A stretch of DNA of 64,000 nt from Thalassovita sp. (GCA_029212905.1 JARGPB010000001.1:186001-250000); one strand, 5' to 3'; shown: positions 33,447 to 42,507, counted from the first letter of the stretch. The notes: generated by a model from the letters alone, not told the origin. Numbers and translations: made by a program.

Positions 33447-34988
33447 CTAACTAAAGGCGTCGGGCATCGACGCCTTTTTCTGCGCCACATAGGCCGTCAG
33501 GGCCTCGGAAATCGCGGGGTCCAGGGCGGGCTGCACGTAATCAGACAACATCTTTTGCACCCGCACCGAGGCCAACGTCATGGTGTCGCGCCCGCCTTCT
33601 TCGGACCAGGTTTCGAAGGGTTTGTAGTCCAGCAATTCGGTGCGCCAGAATGAATCTTTGAAATTGGCCTGGGTATGTGCACATCCCAGATAATGCCCGC
33701 CAGGTCCGACCTCGTGAATCGCGTCCATCGCCTGTGCGTTTTCATCCACCTTAACGCCCTCGGCCATACGGTGCAGCGTGCCCAGCTGGTCCGCGTCCAT
33801 CACGAATTTCTCGTAGGACGAGGCCAGCCCACCTTCGAGCCAGCCACAGGCATGAAGCATAAAGTTCACACCGGAAAAAAGCCCCATATTCAATGAGTTA
33901 GCGCTTTCATATCCCGCTTGCGCATCGGGCAATTTGGACCCCGTGAACCCACCCGATGAACGATACGGCAGCCCCAGACGCCTTGCCAGCTGCCCAGCCC
34001 CATAGGTGATCTGTGCAGCCTCGGGGGTTCCAAAGGTCGGCGCACCAGAGTTCATGTCGATGGACGTCACAAACGCCCCCATAATCACCGGCGCGCCCTT
34101 GCGGATCAGCTGCGAATAGGCGATGCCTGCCATCACTTCGGCCATGACCTGCGTCAGCGTCCCGGCCACAGAGACCGGCGCCATCGCGCCACCGACGATG
34201 AACGGGCTGATAATCGCGGCCTGATTGTTGCGGGCGTAGATCTCAAGGCTGCCCATCATCACATCGTCAAAGGTCAGGGGCGAATTGATGTTGATCAGCG
34301 AGGTCATCACGGTGTTGTTCTGAACAAAGTCCTTTCCGAACAGAATCTCGCACATATCCACCGAATCCTGCGCGCGGCTGGGCTCTGTTACCGACCCCAT
34401 AAAGGGTTTGTCCGACAGCGTCATATGGGCCAGCAGCATATCCAGGTGGCGCTTGTTAACGGGCACATCTGTCGGTTCGCACACAGTACCACCCGAATGG
34501 TGCAGCCATTTGGACATGTAGCCCAGCTTCACGAAGTTTTGGAAATCCTCCATCGTCGCGTAGCGGCGGCCGCCCTGCGCGTCGTGCACGAATGGCGGGC
34601 CATACACAGGGGCCAGCACCAGATTGCGGCCGCCAATGTCCACGTTCCGCGCAGGGTTTCGCGCATGTTGCGTGAACTGCGATGGCGCGGTTTTGCAAAG
34701 CTCGCGCGCCAGTCCGCGCGGAATACGGACCCGCTCGCCCTCGACATCGGCCCCAGCCTCGCGCCACAGGACCAAGGCCGCCGGGTTGTTGACGAAATTG
34801 ACGCCGACCTCGGCCAGCACGGATTCTGCGTTGGTTTCGATGATATCCAGCGCTTCTTCGTTCAGAATCTCAAGGTTGGGAATGTTCCGCTCGATGAATC
34901 GGGCTGTCTCGAACGAAACTGCGCCTCGTTCTGCCCGCCGAGCGGCACCGCCGCCACCTCTCCGCCTGCGCACCGCCTGTTCGCTCAT
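33447..34988 (-). CDS. MttB-family (trimethylamine methyltransferase-like) corrinoid methyltransferase, non-pyrrolysine
   Basis: 513 residues of the MttB superfamily, TIM-barrel enzymes that move a methyl group from a quaternary or tertiary amine to a corrinoid protein. Typical features include NFVNNPAALVLWREAGADVEG, GGTVCEPTDVP, SPLTFDDVMMGSLEIYA and HACGWLEGGL. There is no in-frame amber codon, so it belongs to the non-pyrrolysine branch that includes glycine betaine, proline betaine and carnitine demethylases; the substrate here is unknown. The N-terminus is RRRRGGGG followed by AARRAERG. ATG 34988 has AGGAG 8 bases upstream; 77 codons further upstream are open but unlike the family. No corrinoid-protein gene is adjacent; a RACo-like activase is at 1393-3432. 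Confidence 0.87.
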   Translation of the reverse strand: MSEQAVRRRRGGGGAARRAERGAVSFETARFIERNIPNLEILNEEALDIIETNAESVLAEVGVNFVNNPAALVLWREAGADVEGERVRIPRGLARELCKTAPSQFTQHARNPARNVDIGGRNLVLAPVYGPPFVHDAQGGRRYATMEDFQNFVKLGYMSKWLHHSGGTVCEPTDVPVNKRHLDMLLAHMTLSDKPFMGSVTEPSRAQDSVDMCEILFGKDFVQNNTVMTSLININSPLTFDDVMMGSLEIYARNNQAAIISPFIVGGAMAPVSVAGTLTQVMAEVMAGIAYSQLIRKGAPVIMGAFVTSIDMNSGAPTFGTPEAAQITYGAGQLARRLGLPYRSSGGFTGSKLPDAQAGYESANSLNMGLFSGVNFMLHACGWLEGGLASSYEKFVMDADQLGTLHRMAEGVKVDENAQAMDAIHEVGPGGHYLGCAHTQANFKDSFWRTELLDYKPFETWSEEGGRDTMTLASVRVQKMLSDYVQPALDPAISEALTAYVAQKKASMPDAFS

Positions 34989-35221
34989 CCCTGATTCTCC
35001 TGGAGTGTTGGTTTCCATCATTTTTACGGGGAATTGAGCACGCCACTTGGATGGAATGCGGCTTCTGAGACGCAAAAACGACCTGCTTGCAGAGTTGGAT
35101 GCGCTGGTGTCACGTGGATGCCAGGCATCAGTATGACCAATAAGAGGTAAATAGCCCAGCTGCGCACCGTTCCGGCGCGCTGCCCCTTGCGCGGGAAACC
35201 GACCCGCCTTATTGGGCATAC

Positions 35222-36787
35222 ATGACCCAAGACACTCATGACCGCCTTCTTATCATCGACTTCGGCAGCCAGGTCACGCAGCTTATTGCGCGCCGCCTGC
35301 GCGAGCTGAATGTCTATTGCGAAATCCACCCCTATCAGAACGTCACCGACGCGTCGCTGAAAGAGTTCGCCCCCAAGGCGATCATCTTCTCGGGCGGACC
35401 GGATTCGGTGATGCGCGAGGGCTCGCCCCGCCCACCGAAATCGGCCTATACGCTGGGCGTTCCGATCCTGGGCATCTGCTATGGCCAACAGGTGATGATG
35501 CACGACCTTGGGGGTCGGGTTGAGGCGGGCGAACACGCCACCGCCGAATTTGGCCGCGCCTATGTTGCGCCGGAACCCACACATCCCGATTTCCTGACCG
35601 GCTGGTTCCTGGACGGCAAAGAACAGGTCTGGATGTCCCACGGGGATCACGTGGCCGAAATCGCGCCGGGCTTTGAGGTATATGGCACCTCGCCGGGCGC
35701 GCCTTTTGCCATCACCGCCGATCTGGAACGCGATTTCTATGCGGTACAGTTCCACCCCGAGGTCCACCACACCCCGAACGGTGCCACGCTGTATGAAAAC
35801 TTCGTCAAACTGGCTGGGTTCTCGGGCGACTGGACCATGGGCGCCTATCGCGAAGAGATGATCGCCAAGATCCGCGAACAGGTAGGTGACAAACAGGTCA
35901 TTTGTGCCCTGTCAGGCGGCGTTGATTCCTCTGTGACGGGCATCCTGCTGCACGAAGCGATCGGCGATCAGCTGACCTGTGTTTTCGTGGACCATGGCCT
36001 GCTGCGCCTGAACGAAGCCGAGCAAGTCGTGGCAATGTTCCGCGACAATTATAACCTGAACCTGATCCACGCCGACGAAAGCGATCTGTTCCTGGGCGAG
36101 CTGGAAGGCGTTTCCGATCCCGAAACCAAGCGCAAGATCATCGGCAAACTGTTTATCGACGTGTTCCAGAAATACGCCGACGGCATCGAAGGCGCGGAAT
36201 TCCTGGCACAGGGCACCCTGTACCCGGACGTGATTGAATCGGTGTCGTTCAGCGGCGGGCCTTCGGTGACGATCAAATCGCACCACAATGTCGGCGGTCT
36301 GCCCGAAAAAATGGGTCTGAAACTGGTCGAACCCCTGCGCGAGCTGTTCAAGGACGAGGTGCGCGCCCTGGGTCACGAACTGGGCCTGCCTGCCTCGTTC
36401 ATCGGGCGTCACCCCTTCCCTGGTCCGGGTCTGGCGATCCGCTGCCCCGGCGAGATCACCCGCGACAAGCTGGAGATCCTGCGCAAGGCCGACGCTGTCT
36501 ATATCGACCAGATCCGCAAACACGGTCTCTATGACGACATCTGGCAGGCGTTTGCTGCGATCCTGCCCATGCGCACCGTGGGTGTGATGGGCGACGGGCG
36601 GACCTATGATTATGCGCTGGCGTTGCGGGCGGTGACTTCGGTTGACGGGATGACGGCGGATTACTATCCATTTACCCATGAATTCCTAAGCGAGACTTCG
36701 ACCCGGATCATCAACGAGGTAAAAGGCGTGAACCGCGTGTTCTATGACTGCACGTCAAAACCACCGGGTACCATTGAGCTGGAGTAA
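35222..36787 (+). CDS. guaA: GMP synthase (glutamine-hydrolysing)
   Basis: 521 residues converting XMP to GMP. The class I glutamine amidotransferase domain has its nucleophile Cys86 in GICYGQQ and a catalytic His/Glu pair in FHPEVHHTP. The ATP-pyrophosphatase domain has the PP-loop SGGVDSS near residue 231, and the C-terminal dimerisation domain ends in KPPGTIELE. It completes guanine nucleotide synthesis with guaB at the left end of the window. No strong ribosome binding site is visible before the ATG. It is divergent from the MttB-family gene and followed by a strong terminator. Confidence 0.97.
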   Translation: MTQDTHDRLLIIDFGSQVTQLIARRLRELNVYCEIHPYQNVTDASLKEFAPKAIIFSGGPDSVMREGSPRPPKSAYTLGVPILGICYGQQVMMHDLGGRVEAGEHATAEFGRAYVAPEPTHPDFLTGWFLDGKEQVWMSHGDHVAEIAPGFEVYGTSPGAPFAITADLERDFYAVQFHPEVHHTPNGATLYENFVKLAGFSGDWTMGAYREEMIAKIREQVGDKQVICALSGGVDSSVTGILLHEAIGDQLTCVFVDHGLLRLNEAEQVVAMFRDNYNLNLIHADESDLFLGELEGVSDPETKRKIIGKLFIDVFQKYADGIEGAEFLAQGTLYPDVIESVSFSGGPSVTIKSHHNVGGLPEKMGLKLVEPLRELFKDEVRALGHELGLPASFIGRHPFPGPGLAIRCPGEITRDKLEILRKADAVYIDQIRKHGLYDDIWQAFAAILPMRTVGVMGDGRTYDYALALRAVTSVDGMTADYYPFTHEFLSETSTRIINEVKGVNRVFYDCTSKPPGTIELE

Positions 36788-36819
36788 AAGGTAACGTTCG
36801 CCTGTGGCGAGTGGGGACA

Positions 36820-36846
36820 AGGGGGGCTGTTTGCCCCCCTCTTCGT
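36820..36846 (+). terminator. intrinsic terminator after guaA
   Basis: AGGGGGGC-TGTTT-GCCCCCCT, a perfect 8-bp stem with a 5-base loop, followed by CTTCGTT, 32 bases after the guaA stop. Confidence 0.8.
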
Positions 36847-36898
36847 TGAAAACGAACCGTATCCCCGCCCCAGGTAGTTTCATAAGAAGAAGGACGGC

Positions 36899-37762
36899 AT
36901 GGAGGCGAAGGGAGAGGTTCTGAAAGCGGCTCTATGGATGACAGGAGCCATTGCTTCGTTCACCTCGATGGCGATTGCTGGACGTGCGGTCAGCCTAGAG
37001 CTGGATACGTTTGAGATCATGATGTATCGCAGCCTGGTTGGCGTTGTGATCATCCTAGGCGCAGGCGCGGCTGCGGGCACATTAGGACAGATCACCCGAC
37101 GGCATCTGGGACTGCATTTCATCCGCAACCTAAGCCATTTCACCGGGCAAAATCTTTGGTTCTTTTCACTGACGGCGATTCCCCTGGCGCAGGTCTTTGC
37201 GCTGGAGTTCACGGCACCTTTGTGGGTGATCGCGCTGTCGCCTCTGGTTTTGGGGGAACGGATGACACCCGTCCGCGTGATGGCCGCAGTCATTGGGTTT
37301 ATCGGCATTTTGATTGTAGCCCGGCCAAGCCCCGACAGCCTTGAATTTGGTCAGGTGACCGCAGCGGTTGCGGCGATTGGGTTCGCTGGCTCCATCATGT
37401 TTACCCGTCGGCTGACACGGACCGAAACAGCAACCTGCATTTTGTTCTATCTGGCCGTCATGCAAGCCGTTTTTGGCGTATTCTGCGCCGGGATTGATGG
37501 GGATATTGCCTTGCCATCCATCGCCGCCCTACCCTGGCTGGTGCTGATCGGCTGCGCGGGGCTGTTTGCGCATTTCTGTCTGACAACAGCCCTGGCATCG
37601 GCTCCGGCAACTATCGTGATCCCGTTCGACTTTGCCCGTCTGCCACTGATCGCGGTCGTCGGGATGCTGATCTATGATGAACCGCTGGACCTTTGGGTGG
37701 TGTTGGGGGCCGCTGTGATTTTCGGCGGGAACTATCTGAACATCTGGTCCGAAACCAAATAG
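36899..37762 (+). CDS. EamA-family (DMT) transporter, first of two
   Basis: 287 residues with ten predicted helices arranged as two five-helix EamA repeats. Characteristic pieces are MMYRSLVGVVIILG, LWFFSLTAIPLAQVFALEFTAPLWV and, in the second repeat, PLIAVVGMLIYDEPLDLWVVLGAAVIFGG. Such transporters export amino acids, nucleobases or other metabolites; the substrate is unknown. AAGGA precedes the ATG. A second, divergent-in-sequence EamA gene follows 47 bases later in the same direction. Confidence 0.87.
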   Translation: MEAKGEVLKAALWMTGAIASFTSMAIAGRAVSLELDTFEIMMYRSLVGVVIILGAGAAAGTLGQITRRHLGLHFIRNLSHFTGQNLWFFSLTAIPLAQVFALEFTAPLWVIALSPLVLGERMTPVRVMAAVIGFIGILIVARPSPDSLEFGQVTAAVAAIGFAGSIMFTRRLTRTETATCILFYLAVMQAVFGVFCAGIDGDIALPSIAALPWLVLIGCAGLFAHFCLTTALASAPATIVIPFDFARLPLIAVVGMLIYDEPLDLWVVLGAAVIFGGNYLNIWSETK

Positions 37763-37809
37763 GCACGTTTCGGATTGGAAGCGCCCCAATTTCAAGTTAC
37801 CCGAGCGTC

Positions 37810-38724
37810 ATGACACCGACACAGAAATCCATCACGCCCCGCGCCTGGACCGAACTAAGCTTGCTTGCCCTGATCTGGGGCGGGTCATTCCTGTGCAACG
37901 CACTGATATTACAAGAAATCGGCCCGCTTTGGGTGGTGGCATGGCGCGTAATCGGTGCGGCGCTTGTTCTGTGGGTCTATGTGATATTGCGCGGCCTGAG
38001 CCTCCCGCGAGATCCGCGCATATGGGGTGCATTTCTGGTGATGGGATTGCTGAACAACGCGGTGCCTTTCACGCTGATCACCTGGGGACAGCAGCATATC
38101 AGCTCGGGTTTGGCGTCGATATTGAATGCCCTGACCGCAGTTCTGGGAATTCTGGTCGCAGCAATCGTGTTCTCGGACGAGCGCCTGACGCGCCGAAAAT
38201 CCGCCGGTGTGATCTTGGGATTTGCCGGAGCCGCAACGATCATCGGACCCGCAGCGTTGGGACAGCTGAACCTGGCTTCGCTGGGTCAGTTGGCGATTGT
38301 GGGCTCGTCCTTGTCCTATGCGTTTGCAGCCGTATGGGGCCGCAAGATGCTGGCGCAACAAACACCGCAAGTGGCCGCCGCCGGCATGTTGAGCGCCGCA
38401 GCCCTGATCATGCTGCCCACCGCCTTCTTGTTCGAAGGCGCGCCCACGTTCCCAGCCGCAACAACAACTTGGGCGGCGCTTGGCTATCTGTCACTGCTGG
38501 CCACGGCGGGGGCCTATCTGCTGTATTATCGCGTTTTGGGCATGGCCGGTTCGGGTAATCTGATGCTGGTGACGTTGATGGTCGCGCCGTTCGCCATTCT
38601 GCTAGGCGCGGTCTTGCTGGACGAAACCCTGCCTTTGCGCGCCTATGCCGGGTTTGCGCTGCTGGCGGCGGGTTTATTGGTGATTGATGGGCGGCTGATG
38701 CGTCGTTTTACCAATAGCGTTTGA
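37810..38724 (+). CDS. EamA-family (DMT) transporter, second of two
   Basis: 304 residues, ten helices in two EamA repeats, with LALIWGGSFLCNALIL at the start, NNAVPFTLITWGQQHI in the first repeat and LLGAVLLDETLPLRAYAGFALL in the second. It resembles the RhaT/YdcZ-type exporters more than its neighbour, so the two are not a recent duplication. I chose ATG 37810 since the longer frame would extend back into the preceding gene; its ribosome binding site is weak. The substrate is unknown. Confidence 0.87.
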   Translation: MTPTQKSITPRAWTELSLLALIWGGSFLCNALILQEIGPLWVVAWRVIGAALVLWVYVILRGLSLPRDPRIWGAFLVMGLLNNAVPFTLITWGQQHISSGLASILNALTAVLGILVAAIVFSDERLTRRKSAGVILGFAGAATIIGPAALGQLNLASLGQLAIVGSSLSYAFAAVWGRKMLAQQTPQVAAAGMLSAAALIMLPTAFLFEGAPTFPAATTTWAALGYLSLLATAGAYLLYYRVLGMAGSGNLMLVTLMVAPFAILLGAVLLDETLPLRAYAGFALLAAGLLVIDGRLMRRFTNSV

Positions 38725-38773
38725 CCCCTCCGCCCTGCCCGGCTAAGCCTTTGCCGCGCAAGGGGATTGGTCA

Positions 38774-39634
38774 ATGATCTACGAAACCGCAAATGACTGG
38801 CTGAACGCGCCAGAAAAGAAGGTCCTGTTTTTCGGGATGTCCGGGCTGGGTAAAACCCATATTTCGAACATGCTGCGCGATCAGGGGGATTGGTTCCACT
38901 ACTCGATCGATTACCGGATCGGCACCCGCTATATGGGCGAATACATCGCTGACAACGCCAAGCGCGAAGCGATGAAAATCCCGTTCCTGCGTGAGCTTCT
39001 GATGTCAGATTCGATCTATATCGGGTCCAATATCACCTTCGAGAACCTGACACCTGTTTCGTCGTACCTGGGCAAACCAGGGGACGAGTCGCAGGGCGGC
39101 TTGCCCTATGCAGAATACACGCGTCGTCAGGCTCAGTTCCGCACGGCCGAAATTGCTGCGCTGCTGGACACGCCCTATTTCATCGAACGCGCTGGGGCGC
39201 TCTATGGCTATCCGCATTTCATCTGCGACACTGGCGGGTCGATTTGTGAGTGGGTGAACCCGGACGACCCGGATGATCTGGTGCTGAAAACCCTGTCGCA
39301 ACATTCGTTGATGATCTGGATCGAGGGCTCTGACGCGCATACCGCCGAACTGATCCGTCGCTTTGACAAAGCGCCTAAGCCTATGTCCTATCAAGAAGAA
39401 TTCCTGAACCGCGTTTGGGGCGAATACCTGTCCCAGCACGGCGGCGATGAAACCAAAGTGGACCCCGACAGCTTTATCCGCTGGACCTATGCTCAGGCGT
39501 TGGCGCATCGTCAGCCGCGCTATGCCGCGATGGCGAAAAACTGGGGTATTACGGTCTCGGCGGACGAAATCGCGCAGGTCAAAACCGCTGCCGATTTCGA
39601 TCAGTTGATCGCCACCGCCCTTGAGCGCCGCTAA
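38774..39634 (+). CDS. P-loop ATPase/kinase-like protein, function unknown
   Basis: 286 residues, cytoplasmic. A Walker A motif GMSGLGKT lies at residues 21-28, close to the N-terminus. It is followed by DYRIGTRYMGEYI and SNITFENLTPVSSYLG, and by FICDTGGSICEWV around residue 150. It lacks the signature domains of sigma-54 activators, ABC proteins or known kinases, so a nucleoside- or small-molecule-kinase-like fold is only a guess. AAGGGG is 9 bases before the ATG. It is 44 bases upstream of metA in the same direction and may share its transcript. Confidence 0.8.
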   Translation: MIYETANDWLNAPEKKVLFFGMSGLGKTHISNMLRDQGDWFHYSIDYRIGTRYMGEYIADNAKREAMKIPFLRELLMSDSIYIGSNITFENLTPVSSYLGKPGDESQGGLPYAEYTRRQAQFRTAEIAALLDTPYFIERAGALYGYPHFICDTGGSICEWVNPDDPDDLVLKTLSQHSLMIWIEGSDAHTAELIRRFDKAPKPMSYQEEFLNRVWGEYLSQHGGDETKVDPDSFIRWTYAQALAHRQPRYAAMAKNWGITVSADEIAQVKTAADFDQLIATALERR

Positions 39635-39678
39635 CACCGGCCCTATCTTATCCCTCCCCCCTAACCACGGAGCCTGAT

Positions 39679-40632
39679 ATGCCTCTCAAACTGCCACGTG
39701 ACCTGCCTGCCTTTGACGTTCTGACGAACGAGGGTGTGATGGTCATGGCCGAGGAGATGGCCGCCCATCAGGATATTCGCCCTCTGCGCATCGCCCTGCT
39801 GAATCTGATGCCCAAAAAGATCCAGACAGAGAACCAGTTCGCACGGCTGATCGGCGCCACGCCGTTGCAGATCGAACTGTCGCTGATCCGGATGAGCGAA
39901 CACGAAGCAAAAAACACCGCCGCCAACCACATGGAGAGCTTCTATCGTCCATTTTCCGAGGTTCAGGCCAGCGGCGAGAAATTTGACGGCCTGATCATCA
40001 CCGGCGCCCCGATCGAACATCTGCCGTTCGATCAGGTCACGTATTGGGATGAACTGAAACAGGTTTTCGACTGGACCCAGACCCATGTTCATTCCACATT
40101 TGGCGTGTGCTGGGGGGGAATGGCGATGATCCACTATTTCCATAACGTTCAGAAATACCTGCTGGATCAGAAACTGTTTGGCTGCTACCGTCACATGAAC
40201 TTTGCCCCGCAAAGCCCTTATTTGCGTGGATTTTCTGACGACATGATTATGCCCGTCAGCCGCTGGACCGAAATGCGACGCGATGAAATCGACGCCGCGG
40301 GATTGCCTATTTTGCTGCATTCTGACGTTGTTGGGCCCGCTCTGGTTCAAGACCCGGCCCACCGGGCGCTGTATGTGTTCAATCATCTGGAATATGACAG
40401 CGGCACCCTGAACGAAGAGTATCAGCGCGACCTGGCTCAGAACCAGATCGAGGGCGCAGAGATCCAAATGCCATTCAACTATTTCCCCGAGGATGATCCC
40501 GCGCAGCCGCCGCAGAACCGGTGGCGCAGCCATGCACATCTGCTGTACGGCAACTGGATTTCCGAGATCTATCTGACGACACCTTACGAGCTCAACCAGA
40601 TCGGAAGCGCATCGACAGATTGGCGTAGCTAA
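39679..40632 (+). CDS. metA: homoserine O-acyltransferase, MetA fold (predicted acetyl-CoA specific)
   Basis: 317 residues of the MetA family, activating homoserine for methionine synthesis. Cys144 in FGVCWGGMA is the acyl-enzyme nucleophile, and His and Glu of the triad are in FNHLEYD. At the position of Gly111 in the E. coli succinyltransferase, this protein has Glu113 (GAPIEHLPF); Glu here is known to favour acetyl-CoA, so the product is predicted to be O-acetylhomoserine. CGGAG precedes the ATG. The short gap of 44 bases upstream leaves no room for the SAM-II riboswitch often found before metA in alphaproteobacteria. Confidence 0.93.
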   Translation: MPLKLPRDLPAFDVLTNEGVMVMAEEMAAHQDIRPLRIALLNLMPKKIQTENQFARLIGATPLQIELSLIRMSEHEAKNTAANHMESFYRPFSEVQASGEKFDGLIITGAPIEHLPFDQVTYWDELKQVFDWTQTHVHSTFGVCWGGMAMIHYFHNVQKYLLDQKLFGCYRHMNFAPQSPYLRGFSDDMIMPVSRWTEMRRDEIDAAGLPILLHSDVVGPALVQDPAHRALYVFNHLEYDSGTLNEEYQRDLAQNQIEGAEIQMPFNYFPEDDPAQPPQNRWRSHAHLLYGNWISEIYLTTPYELNQIGSASTDWRS

Positions 40633-40641
40633 GGATCACCT

Positions 40642-40979
40642 TTGGGCCTCAGCATTCTGGAATTGTTGATAGTTGCGGTATCAGCGCTGCATGGGTTCAC
40701 ATGCTGGCGCGCGCCAACGCCTTGCAGCGCGCCAATCTGAACGCCGAGATACGCGCGCTCAGCCCGCTATATCCACAGATCGACACACCGACTGAACTGC
40801 TGCATGGCAGCGGGGATATGATCGTTGGCCTGCCAATCCACTCAGAGCCGTTGGCCGAGCAGATCCCCAACGCCCATCTTACCGTCCTACCCGGCATTGG
40901 CCATATGCCCCAGCACGTCGCCAAACCCGACGTTATCGCCGCGATTGATCGCGCAGCGGTCCGTGCCGGATTGAACTAG
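40642..40979 (+). pseudogene. alpha/beta hydrolase remnant with internal deletion
   Basis: Two pieces of one gene appear to be joined out of frame. From TTG 40642, with AAGGATC upstream, one frame reads LGLSILELLIVAVSALHGF, like the N-terminal membrane helix of a hydrolase. From about 40701 another frame reads the C-terminal part of an alpha/beta hydrolase, including PTELLHGSGDMIVGL (the strand carrying the acidic residue) and LPGIGHMPQH (the catalytic His). The middle 200 or so residues with the nucleophile elbow are missing. The junction lies in a GCGCGCGCC run. The C-terminal piece alone (40701-40979) is an open frame but cannot be an active enzyme. Confidence 0.7.
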
Positions 40980-41024
40980 GCGCGCCGGATCGCCATATTG
41001 TATTGAAAACAAATGGAGAGGCCC

Positions 41025-41894
41025 ATGGAGCTGCCCTTTGACGGTGCGATCAGCGCCTTCTACAAAACCGACGCCCCGGACGAGGTGCGCAACGCGATCA
41101 AACGCGCTGAAAAGGGGGATATTCTATCCCCGACCTATCCGCATTCAGAAAAACTGGCGCGCAAACCCTATGAAAAGGACATGGCCAAGCTGCAAATCGA
41201 GCTGGTCAAGCTTCAGAATTGGGCCAAGGCCACCGGCGCGCGTATCGCCATTGTTTTTGAGGGGCGCGATGCGGCCGGCAAAGGGGGCACGATCAAGCGG
41301 TTTCGCGAGAACCTAAATCCACGAGGGGCACGCGTTGTGGCGCTGTCGAAACCCTCGGATACGGAACAGACCCAGTGGTATTTCCAGCGCTATATCGACC
41401 ACCTGCCCGCTGGAGGAGAAATCGCGTTTTACGACCGATCCTGGTATAACCGCGGCGTAGTCGAGAAGGTCTTTGGCTTTTGCACCGACAGCCAGCGCGA
41501 ACATTTCTTCGCTCAGGTGAATGATTTCGAGAAGATGCTGGTCGAAGAAGGCATTCATGTCTTCAAGTTCTGGCTGAACGTTGGCCAGGCCGAACAGTTG
41601 AAACGCTTTCTGGACCGCGAGCGAGATCCGCTGAAACAGTGGAAACTCAGCTGGATCGACGCCGAAGGGCTGAAGAAATGGGATGCTTACAGCGCCGCCA
41701 TCCGCGAAACGCTGGATCGCAGCCATACAAATCAAGCGCCCTGGACGATCATCCGCTCGGACGACAAAAAGCGTGCGCGTCTTGAAGCAATCCGACACGT
41801 GCTGCATGCGATTGACTATGCCCGTAAGGACGCAAAGGCCATTGGTGCCAGCGATGCGTCCATCTGCGGCGATCCGGACATGTGGGATGCCTAA
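41025..41894 (+). CDS. ppk2: polyphosphate kinase 2
   Basis: 289 residues of the PPK2 family, which transfer phosphate between polyphosphate and nucleotides. Walker A is FEGRDAAGKGGTIKRF near residues 82-97, and the lid and Walker B regions contain DRSWYNRGVVEKVFGF; the C-terminal WTIIRSDDKKRARL is also typical. It can make NTPs from NDPs, or NDPs from NMPs, depending on subclass, which I cannot settle. GAGG lies 4 bases before ATG 41025. Its stop overlaps the start of the tetR gene by 8 bases. Confidence 0.93.
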   Translation: MELPFDGAISAFYKTDAPDEVRNAIKRAEKGDILSPTYPHSEKLARKPYEKDMAKLQIELVKLQNWAKATGARIAIVFEGRDAAGKGGTIKRFRENLNPRGARVVALSKPSDTEQTQWYFQRYIDHLPAGGEIAFYDRSWYNRGVVEKVFGFCTDSQREHFFAQVNDFEKMLVEEGIHVFKFWLNVGQAEQLKRFLDRERDPLKQWKLSWIDAEGLKKWDAYSAAIRETLDRSHTNQAPWTIIRSDDKKRARLEAIRHVLHAIDYARKDAKAIGASDASICGDPDMWDA

Positions 41895-42507
41895 AAAGCG
41901 CGGATATCATCACGGCAACCTGCGCCAGGCTCTGGTCGAGGCAGCCCTAAAGCTGATCGAGGTCAAGGGTCCGACGGGCTTTACCCTGTCCGAGGCTGCG
42001 AAACAGGCCGGCGTCACGCCTGCCGCCGTGTACCGCCATTTCGAAGGCCGCGAAGACCTGATCGCCGAGGCCGCGCGCCAGGGTTATGAGATCTTCGCCG
42101 ACGTCATGCAGTTCGCATATGACAACGGGCAGCCCTCGGCGCTGGCGGCATTCGAGGCAACGGGCCGGGCCTATCTGGCCTTTGCGCGGAAATATCCCGG
42201 CCACTATATCGCGATGTTTGAATCCGGCATTTCGGTCAATCGCACGCCCGAGCTGGCTGCCATCGCCACCCGCGCCCGTGGTGTCATGGAGCGCGCGGCG
42301 GATGAGTTGTCCCAACACATTCCCCCGGAAAAACGCCCGCCCGCCAGCATGTTTTCCGCGCATATCTGGGCAATGAGCCACGGAGTTGTCGAGCTGTTCG
42401 CGCGGAATTCACCTGGCACGCAGTCGCCCTTTCCACCCGAAGAGCTCTTGGAATCGGGCATTGGCGTGTATTTGCGCGGTTTGGGTCTTATCTCGCCCGA
42501 CAAGTAG
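41887..42507 (+). CDS. TetR/AcrR-family transcriptional regulator
   Basis: 206 residues. The N-terminal helix-turn-helix begins GYHHGNLRQALVEAALKLIE and contains FTLSEAAKQAGVTPAAVYRHF, a classical TetR DNA-binding domain. The C-terminal ligand-binding half resembles the TetR_C_33/WHG type, with HYIAMFESG. The ATG at 41887 overlaps the last codons of ppk2, so the pair are co-transcribed and coupled. The ligand and targets are unknown; control of its own ppk2 operon is a reasonable guess. Confidence 0.88.
   Translation: MPKKRGYHHGNLRQALVEAALKLIEVKGPTGFTLSEAAKQAGVTPAAVYRHFEGREDLIAEAARQGYEIFADVMQFAYDNGQPSALAAFEATGRAYLAFARKYPGHYIAMFESGISVNRTPELAAIATRARGVMERAADELSQHIPPEKRPPASMFSAHIWAMSHGVVELFARNSPGTQSPFPPEELLESGIGVYLRGLGLISPDK

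Noticed and set aside
35137..35215. CCAATAAG and CTTATTGG inverted repeats before guaA.
   Set aside because: They are 63 bases apart with no further pairing; likely chance.
34989..35219. A 77-codon N-terminal extension of the MttB-family gene.
   Set aside because: It is unlike the family, covers the guaA promoter region, and a good ribosome binding site precedes the ATG at 34988.
36899..38724. The two EamA genes as a heterodimeric paired transporter or recent tandem duplication.
   Set aside because: Each is full length with ten helices and the sequences differ greatly; adjacency alone does not support either idea.
39635..39678. A SAM-II riboswitch before metA.
   Set aside because: Only 44 bases separate metA from the preceding gene, and no pseudoknot-like pairing is visible.
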